The notes under the pieces are model-generated. The model was not told where the DNA came from. It worked only from the letters and a program-made list of their open reading frames with translations, and did not search any database. Of a stretch of DNA of 64,000 nt, positions 53,220 to 64,000 are shown piece by piece. Every line of letters starts with the position of its first letter. Position 1 is the first letter of the stretch. The stretch comes from Mantis religiosa (taxonomy: Eukaryota; Arthropoda; Insecta; Mantodea; Mantidae). The DNA is taken from contig CM060955.1 in the NCBI GenBank assembly GCA_030765055.1, positions 156,360,006 to 156,424,005 of the forward strand, given 5' to 3'. The translations under genes and the position numbers were made by a program.

Positions 53220-54240
53220 TGTACCACAAACATGTTTGGATAAAAGAAAGAAATATAACTGCATGGTTAGAGATAGCTACACAATTAGACCAGATATATG
53301 GATTGTTTTGCAAAGAACTACTAGGGCTACCAAAATAGGCAACAAGAGAAGTGGCGTTATTAGAGTTGGGTAATACAAAAAGGAGGGGAATAATAATAGA
53401 GAGAATACTGAAATTCTGGTATAAGTGTATTAAAGGGCAGAAAGGGGAATTATTGAATCTGTGCATGAAACAACAGAAAACCATTAAGAACACAAACAGT
53501 TACTGGTCGGAATTGGAAAGCACGGTATCGAAGATAGGTATGGGAGATTTATGGAGAGTAGAGGAATCAAATCATAGAGGTTTTTGGAAGGAAGTGAGAA
53601 ACAGAGTAAAAGACATAGATAGTCAGGAGATATGGGAAAGTATAGAAGAAAACAAATCTTTGAAATTTTATAAGCAATTAAAGACAGAATGGGGTAGGGA
53701 AAAATGTATAGATCAATGTGACAAAACTGAAAGAGAAGGCAAAACATAGATGAGAGTAGGGATAATATATCTAAAAGGATTGAGAAGTAATGAGGTAGGG
53801 ATATGTGAATTTTGTGGAGATGAAGAGAGCACTGTTCATTACCTGACAAATTGAAGGAGAAAAATATGGGATAAGAAATGGGACAGTGTGAGAAAAGAGG
53901 TAGTGAGTTACGTATGTTAACGGGGATGGGTGAAAGGAAAAATAGATGTATAGGAGAATTGTTATATAAGTTAAGAGAAAAGTGGATTAGGGTAAAAGAA
54001 GTGAAGTTCAAGAAGAAATAACACCAAACTGCTCAGGAAAACTAAAGTCTTATGGCCAGGGAACCTGAGTCAGCGAGTAAATCTTAAGTCAGCAAGTAAA
54101 TCTTAAGTCAGCAATTTCATATATTTGTACAGGATATATAATAGTTCATGTTCGATGTTAAAGTCATTGTAGTGAAAATGTAATGGAAACTGTACAAATA
54201 AATATATCAAATATTACATAATATAAACCTGCATGGTTTA
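53220..54240 (+). pseudogene. LINE ORF2 C-terminal fragment and 3' UTR
   Basis: Frames give LFCKELLGLPK then (ORF 53351-53749) VALLELGNTKRRGIIIERIL, KFWYKCIKGQKGE, MGDLWRVEESN and EIWESIEENKSLKFYKQLKT. A stop at 53747 and a shift lead to IYLKGLRSNEVGICEFCGDE then HYLTN. The catalytic domains are missing. It matches the minus-strand fragment at 18971-19890. Sequence to ~54240, with aaataaatatatcaa, is the likely 3' UTR. Confidence 0.7.
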
Positions 54241-54399
54241 CAAGAGGTTTTTTTTTTGTTGTTTTGTTTGCTTTTTTGCTAGACACTTTTTTCAATACAT
54301 TTTTAAAATTTGATTATGGCCAGCCTTAATTCCGTTATAATACGTAAAACAGAAAAAGGTATGATCCATATTGTAGTTGAGAAGATCGAGAAGGCCGCC

Positions 54400-55562
54400 A
54401 ATTTCAACAATTTCTCCCGTATTTGGGAGGTCCGGGTTCGATTCCCGTGGGTGACCTACCTAATCCATGGTTTTTTCGGGGGTGTTCCCGGGTCTGTAAT
54501 ATGATGGTAGATTCTTAAAGAGGTACTGCGACCAGTCTTGATCTAATATTATCTATGTCCCAAGTGGGGCATCTCCGGGAGGAAGGATGAGGTGAGAGGG
54601 GAAAGAGGGAGACCAAATTATGGGGTAGCGACAGTACAGAGGGCAGGGACCCTACTATTGACCAGCTGTAAACTCCCCTGCAGGCCAGTAGAGTTTAGCC
54701 CAGAGGTTCTACTCCCATTAGTCCTGAACCCGTAGGAACTGGACCCGGGCCTCCTTCGACCAGGGAGTATCCGAACTGTCCCAAAGGGCGCTCGGCGTCC
54801 TCCGTGGGGCTTTCCATAGGGCAAGACCTAGAGACTAACAAGCCCCCCCATCTGGTCCGATGGACTCAAGACGGGATGGAAGTGGATACGCCACTTACGC
54901 GCGTCAACACTCAAGGTGAAGACTACCGATATGACCTCGGTGGGGCCGCCTGGTGATCTAGCACACCTTCTATAGCTTTGCAGGCTAGTACCCGGGAGAA
55001 TTAATGGCTTCCCTCAACCCCGTCCGAAGACGTACCCGATTCCCACGGGTTTCGGGAACACACTGCCCCCTCGAGACCATCCCAATCCGAACAACTCCCG
55101 AAGGAGGGGCTCGGCTGTTCGGCCCGAGGTTCCTCTAGTAACGTCAGAGGTACCACGAGTGCTAGGGGTCCGCAGCACCCGCACTTTGGCAGCTGAAAGG
55201 GACGGATCCCTTCCCCTACAGGAGGCAGGCCAGTACAGCCGGTATCCCACCAACATGGTTCTAAAACCGTCCGACTGGAGGAGGAAGTGTTCACCAACAG
55301 CATATCATCCTGTCATGCACCGCCGAGACACCCGCCGACACTTCTACCCTGAAAGTGTCCACCAGATGAGAGATGATTTGAAATGGAGATGAAATGGAGG
55401 GACAGGAAAGTCGGGGGATGTAATTAACCTACCCAGCATTCACCTAGCGACCCGGGAAACCCCCGAAAAAGCTCTTGGGTCGGGTAGGTCGGCCACGGAA
55501 ATGAACCCGGGCCTCCCGAATGCAGGCTACAGACGAAAACACCTGAGCCATCCCGCTCGGTC
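54400..55562. mobile_element. GC-rich unit bounded by inverted tRNA-like ends
   Basis: Left end (54418-54500) reads tttgggaggtccgggttcga, ttcccgtgggtgacctacc, then ttttttcgggggtgttcccg. The right end (55440-55562), read on the minus strand, has gcgggatggctcaggtg, tcgggaggcccgggttcat, ttccgtggccgacctaccc and ctttttcgggggtttcccgg. Both carry a tRNA B-box-like segment, so two copies of one SINE-type head face inward around ~950 bases of GC-rich sequence. The interior ORFs (for example 55303-55001) show no recognised domain. Confidence 0.6.
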
Positions 55563-55564
55563 TT

Positions 55565-56555
55565 TGTTGGGAAAAAGGTTAATATTGAATAGATAAAGAT
55601 TCGTCATGGGAAAATACAGTTACAGTTATTTGTTTATCACATCTCGCATTTTACCTATTTTTTATTCTTGAATTACGTTGTTTACACATTCTAAGGGTAC
55701 CAAAATGTATTTCTGGAGAAACCTTGGCATAGAATGTTTAATTAATTAACTTAATGCAAGTACATCGAGAAGCTCAAAATAAAGTGAAGGTATAAAAAAA
55801 AAGAACATCTAAACATGGAAGTTCTATCATCACTAGTATACAGGTTTACTTAACCTTCAGCGTGTGCTCAGTTGTTTGTATACCAGTAAGGAAAGCACAT
55901 AATCCGTATAAAACCTCTTTGGAAACTGATTTACTGTTTATCAAGAGGCTCCATCTGCACGAAAGGGTTAAGTCATGTCAGAACCAGCCAAGCATCACGC
56001 TTTTTGTCTCTAGTAAGTTCCTCATCCGATAAGCTGAAAAATATTTCGGATTTTATCTTAGTTTGGCAACACGCCTGTTTTCCTCACACAGGTTTTCGGG
56101 TAAACTACATTGACTCCAGAATTACTACAAAGTTTAAATAAGTAAAGATTAGTTTAACACACTATCAAAGCTGGATGGACGCTTAAAACATCTGCCTGTC
56201 GACAAAAACAAACAAATAAGCAGTATTACGTCACCATTTCCTGTAAAGCATTTCAGTCACATACAGTGGACAGTTTCAAATCAAGTCAAAATGTAAACTT
56301 AAATAATGCTGCAGCAACGAACTGTACATAATATAGTGAAAGAGATTCAAAATTCAAAACGTAAGGCAGAAAAACTTTTAACACCGCCCACATCCAAAAA
56401 GGTCCAAACTCGATGTACTCATACATTGTGTGCAAATTTTTCTCAGTTTTAGAACAGAGATGAGAAATTCCTACAGCACTTTAACTCATTAATATTGTTA
56501 AAGAAACGATCCCTTTTGAATGTACAATGACACATTCCGGAGAATATTGAAAGTC
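55565..56555. other. No recognised feature
   Basis: AT-rich sequence without identifiable content. Confidence 0.4.
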
Positions 56556-56559
56556 ATGG

Positions 56560-57985
56560 GATATCGACAATATACGTGTGTTGCGTACGCTGTACTGATG
56601 GTCAGACTGTACTGTACTATATTCCCGTCTTCTCTGATCTCTCTAAACCGAGCGATCTCCCATAACAACTGTATACATTCGTCAGACAGGTAATACAATA
56701 TACGTCGTGTTACGTACGCTGTACTGATGGTCAGACTGTACTGTACTATATTCCCGTCTTCTCTGATCTCTCTAAACCGAGCGATCTCCCATAACAACTG
56801 TATACATTCGTCAGACAGGTAATACAATATACGTCGTGTTACGTAAGCTGTACTGATGGTCAGACTGTACTGTACTATATTCCCGTCTTCTCTGATCTCT
56901 CTAAACCGAGCGATCTCCCATAACAACTGTACACATTCGTCAGACAGGTAATACAATATACGTCGTGTTACGTACGCTGTACTGATGGTCAGACTGCACT
57001 GTACTATATTCCCGTCTTCTCTGATCTCTCTAAACCGAGCGACCTCCCATAACAACTGTACTCATTCGTCAGACAGGTAATACAATATACGTCGTGTTAC
57101 GTACGCTGTACTGATGGTCAGACTGCACTGTACTATATTCCCGTCTTCTCTGATCTCTCTAAACCGAGCGATCTCCCATAACAACTGTACTCATTCGTCA
57201 GACAGGTAATACAATATACGTCGTGTTACGTACGCTGTACTGATGGTCAGACTGCACTGTACTATATTCCCGTCTTCTCCGATCTCTCTAAACCGAGCGA
57301 TCTCCCATAACAACTGTACACATTCGTCAGACAGGTAATACAATATACGTCGTGTTACGTACGCTGTACTGATGGTCAGACTGTACTGTACTATATCTCC
57401 GTCTTCTCTGATCTCTCTAAACCGAGCGATCTCCCATAACAACTGTACACATTCGTCAGACAGGTAATACAATATACGTCGTGTTACGTACGCTGTACTG
57501 ATGGTCAGACTGCACTGTACTATATTCCCGTCTTCTCTGATCTCTCTAAACCGAGCGACCTCCCATAACAACTGTACTCATTCGTCAGACAGGTAATACA
57601 ATATACGTCGTGTTACGTACGCTGTACTGATGGTCTGACTGTACTGTACTATATTCCCGTCTTCTCTGATCTCTCTAAACCGAGCGACCTCCCATAACAA
57701 CTGTATACATTCGTCAGACAGGTAATACAATATACGTCGTGTTTCGTACGCTGTACTGATGGTCAGACTGTACTGTACTATATTCCCGTCTTCTCTGATC
57801 TCTTTTAAACCGAGCGATCTCCCATAACAACTGTACACATTCGTCAGACAGGTAATACAATATACGTCGTGTTACGTACGCTGTACTGATGGTCAGACTG
57901 CACTGTACTATATTCCCGCCTTCTCTGATCTCTCTAAACCGAGCGATCTCCCATAACAACTGTACTCATTCCTCAGACAGGTTAA
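56560..57985. repeat. 129-bp satellite, about 11 copies
   Basis: The unit containing gtcagacaggtaatacaata, cgtcgtgttacgtacgctgt, ctgatggtcagactg, tctctaaaccgagcgatctc and ccataacaactgta is exactly 129 bases (gtcagacagg at 56681, 56810 and 56939) and is very homogeneous. Because 129 is 43 codons, the minus strand shows a repeated 43-residue ORF (LLWEIARFREIREDGNIVQY...). Units with actcattc carry a TGA stop in that frame, so a protein is unlikely. Confidence 0.95.
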
Positions 57986-57994
57986 TATGTACAT

Positions 57995-59182
<1,188 letters not shown>

Positions 59183-59184
59183 GT

Positions 59185-59600
59185 TGGAGCTCTCTCAGGT
59201 AATTCCTTACGAATCTGATATAAAAATCTTAAGGAAAAAGGACTCGGTTGATTGGTTGTACATCATAGTTGCTGCTGAAGGATAATGACCTTTAAGATGC
59301 ATCCTCCCACAAGATTTTCACACAAAGGACCGGCTGCCCACTGTACCGTGGCGATATGAACATGATCTGTGCCTTACTGCTCTATAACAACACTTGACTA
59401 TGCATGGGACCGTATCACTTTACTTTAGCAAACAGCAGCTTTTTCAAAGTCATCCACTTCAGTACACTGACTCCATTGTGTCGCTATCTAGTTTTTTAAA
59501 TTACTTTTTTATAATATGACTCATACTTTTTGGAGATGCCGGTTTACCTGGCAGGCACATGAGATTTCATGGTAGTACACCTTCTGAGTTCTGAGTGGAT
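59185..59600. other. No recognised feature
   Basis: No identifiable gene or repeat. Confidence 0.4.
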
Positions 59601-59604
59601 AAAA

Positions 59605-61443
<1,839 letters not shown>

Positions 61444-61444
61444 G

Positions 61445-62165
61445 CTATTTAGAAAAAGTTCACGAACTCGGTGAGCGTGTTTTTTCTTTTTCTTTGCCTT
61501 TTTTTGTTTATGTTTGAATTCCATGAATCAAAGAGAAAATGCTGATTAAATAACTAGTATTTTAGTTCGGCAATTACCAAGGATGCGACACGAAGATGCC
61601 AACAAAATCCCCAAACGCTCTACTACCTTTTGTAACACCATTCGTAGCTTTTACTTTCTGAAAAATTGCTTTAACAATTTGGTTGGAATGCCGTATATTT
61701 AAGATGTTTTCGGGATAATGCATGAAACTGATTTTTTTGGACAGCCCTCCAAAGTCCTCTTCATTTTGGCCAACTTTCACTTAATTGGTAACTGATGAGA
61801 TGAACGAAACCTTACTGCACCAAAAATGTAATGGTTGTTGAAACATGAAATTTATGTCAAAGACAATTTTTGTGCAGTGAATTATTTCCTAGATATTCCT
61901 GTTTATTTCTTTAAATTTTATAATGCTTACACTTTTATCAAGAGAATGTGGTTATTGCTTTCTTTTTAAGTGCTGGGATACAAACCTGCAATTGAAGTTT
62001 ACCCTGATTTATAATTGTCATTCTTTATGTGCGCTTTTCTCTGCAATTCTTTAAACTATATGAATGAAATATTTACTGGTTATTTCTCAACCTTAAAGCT
62101 ACTTGTTATACCTAAAATTATTCCTCAAATTGCTAGTCGTAATTTATTAAAATACGAGTATATAT
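61445..62165. other. No recognised feature
   Basis: AT-rich. One 68-codon minus ORF (61780-61574) without a recognised motif. Confidence 0.4.
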
Positions 62166-62169
62166 ATAC

Positions 62170-63360
62170 TAAAATTTGGTCTGAAAAGTTTCCGACCTCA
62201 ACATGAAGATGGCAGCACTCGTAAATAAAAGCTAGTGAACTTCGTTGTTCATCTGTTGACAGTTACTCACCAAAGTTCCTCAGCCATTTTGGTTACAGAG
62301 GTTTATGTAACAGTCGTTTGAGTGAGCTAATGTGAGTGTTTTTTTATGAAAATGGACAAAATCGAGTATCGAACTGTCATTAAATATTTATTTTTGAAAG
62401 GCAATACGCCTACGCAAATCAAAGATGAGTTGATATTATGTATGGGGACTCTGCACTATCATTTACCGCAGTGAAATTTCGGAAAGCTGAATTTAAACGT
62501 GGCCGTAAGAGCTTGGGAGACGATGAACGTTCGGGACGTCCAAAAACTGCAACTACCTACGAAAACTTCGCCAAATGGTGCTAGATGACCTCCGAATTAA
62601 AGTGAGAGAGATAGCAGAGACTATGAACATGTCAAAAGAACGTGTTTAACACATATTAAATCAAGATTTGGACATGAGAAAGCTGTCGCGCGTTTAATGC
62701 CGCGTTTGCTCACGTTAGACCAAAAACGTGTTTGAATGAACATTTCCAACGCTCTGTTGGCGCAGTTTAGGCGCAATAAATCCGAGTTTTGGTGCCGATT
62801 AATACGGTAGATGAAACTTGAATACATCTTTATACGTCCGAAACAAAAATACAGTCCAAACAGTGGACTACAAAGGAGGAACCGGCTGCGTAAGAGCACA
62901 AACTGTTTTCTCGGCTGGGAAAGTGATGGCGAATGTTTTCTGGGAGTTATTTTATTCGATTATCTTCAAAAACGTAAAACCATTACAGGAGCATACTACG
63001 CATCACTAGTTGACAAGCTGAAGGCAGAACTTGCGGAAAAATGGCCACATTTGCAGAAAAAGAAAATCCTGTTTCACATCGTCTAACACCTCAGCGGTTG
63101 CAATGGCGAAAATCCACGAATTACGGTTTGAACTGCTTCACTCACCAGATCTAGCCCCAAGCGACTTCTTTTTGTTCCCTCATCTGAAAATTACGCTCGG
63201 AGGACAGAGATTTTCGTCAAATGAAGAGGCAATCACCTTCGTGAACGATTATTTTACAGAGAAAAACGCCGAGTATTATATGAACGGGTTACAGAGATGG
63301 GAGCATCACTGGGAGAAGCGCGTAGAATTGCAAGGAGACTGTGTTGACCCTCGTACTTCC
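62170..63360 (+). pseudogene. Decayed mariner
   Basis: Left end has an inverted-repeat-like ggtctgaaaagtttccgacc (62178-62197); no matching right end was found. The transposase starts at 62348 or 62354 (MDKIEYRTVIKYLFLKGNTP), then passes through many stops and shifts. Remaining pieces are VFSAGKVMANVFWELFYS in one frame, YFQKRKTITGAYYASLVDKL-like in another, and LLHSPDLAPSDFFLFPHLK with the third catalytic Asp at ~63150. The end reads HHWEKRVELQGDCV, the usual mariner terminus. Long dead. Confidence 0.78.
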
Positions 63361-63429
63361 ATAAAGAGTAAAAATGTTAAATGCTTAATTTTGTTTATGA
63401 TATTGTGTAATAGTATTATTTGTTAAGAC

Positions 63430-64000
63430 ACCGCGTAATTTAACACAGAGTTTTATTGAGTGTTGATGTTTCATTTAATTGTGCTAAGCAGTTGTTGAAA
63501 ACGTAAATCAAATCGACACTCAAACAGCGTTGAGAAACTGCCAGTATTCAAGTCAGATTTGATGGCAAGTAGCAAGTCTTCCGTCATGTATTGTCGACCG
63601 TTATTATTGCTTTTGTTTTACTGCTGGTATTGAAGTGACGGGCTTCCGTTGCGAAAGGAGAAACATTCTGCACTTCGGGTAGGTACCGCTACACCGTCTG
63701 CAGGATTTAGGTTAGTGATGCTTCCGTTATCCGCTACACCGTCTGCAGGATTTAGGTTAGTGATGCTTCCGTTATGAACCAAGTAAGTTCATCTTACTGT
63801 GCAAACTTCGCAAAATAAACACACACGCCGCTTTACAGTTCATTGTGTTTGCTGGACAATATCCGCCCATTCATGTTAGCCCGCACCTCAAGCAAAAGTC
63901 ACACATAAAGCTCCGCAGTTACAAAAGAAATCCGGTAGGTTACACCAGGACCTTCTAGACACACCCACAAACCTTATTTCTCTGTTTCATGTTCATCAAG
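63430..64000. other. Mostly unrecognised, with a 45-bp tandem duplication
   Basis: The block ccgctacaccgtctgcagga ending cttccgttat occurs at 63686 and 63731, period 45 bases, identical. The rest shows nothing identifiable. Confidence 0.6.

Noticed and set aside
56498..57959. Repetitive protein gene on the minus strand
   Set aside because: In-frame stops in several units and an insertion in another; the open frame follows from a unit length divisible by three.

Overview
The window is eukaryotic and almost certainly from an insect with a large, repeat-rich genome. A cockroach or related polyneopteran would fit the mix of mariner-type transposons, I/Jockey-type LINEs, Penelope-like elements, tRNA-derived SINEs and very long introns, but the species is an inference. 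There are no bacterial-style operons, and most of the 64 kb is transposable elements and satellites in various states of decay.

Host gene content is small. The clearest host gene is a glycosyltransferase family 92 (DUF23) protein whose main coding exon is 42271-43629 (+). A GC-rich segment at 12559-12711 (+) encodes a membrane-anchor-like peptide in frame and ends in a strong splice donor of matching phase, so the gene may span a ~29.6 kb intron that holds most of the mobile DNA here. A decayed unrecognised coding sequence lies at 33.1-33.8 kb.

Layout: 0-3.6 kb holds a LINE 3' end, a reverse-oriented LTR, a SINE head followed by a ~107-bp satellite grown from its own tail, and a Penelope-like fragment with a GIY-YIG motif. 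3.7-5.05 kb is an intact mariner. 6.5-10.8 kb holds three LINE fragments and a SINE. 11.3-12.2 kb is a trinucleotide microsatellite. 13.1-19.0 kb is built from a tRNA-core composite element, including a nested Harbinger derivative, a ~190-nt-arm palindrome and a 91-bp satellite with a 12-mer higher-order pattern. 21-31.3 kb holds four mariner-type relics, a Mutator-like fragment, a three-layer nest, inverted Penelope fragments and a long-inverted-repeat transposon. 34.2-41.2 kb is the most interesting part: a full-length LINE with two open ORFs sits inside the reading frame of a spliced minus-strand gene, and that gene is flanked by mirrored clusters of a ~25-bp motif. This looks like an unfamiliar DNA transposon. 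44-64 kb holds broken mariners, 130-bp and 129-bp satellites, a GC-rich fold-back unit and kilobase-scale (ATT)n and (GAAA)n microsatellites.

The intact mariner (357 codons) and the intact LINE (ORF1 516 codons, ORF2 1227 codons) are the recently mobile elements. The rest record older insertion layers that can be ordered by nesting and target-site duplications. All homology calls come from recognising motifs by eye; no database search was run.
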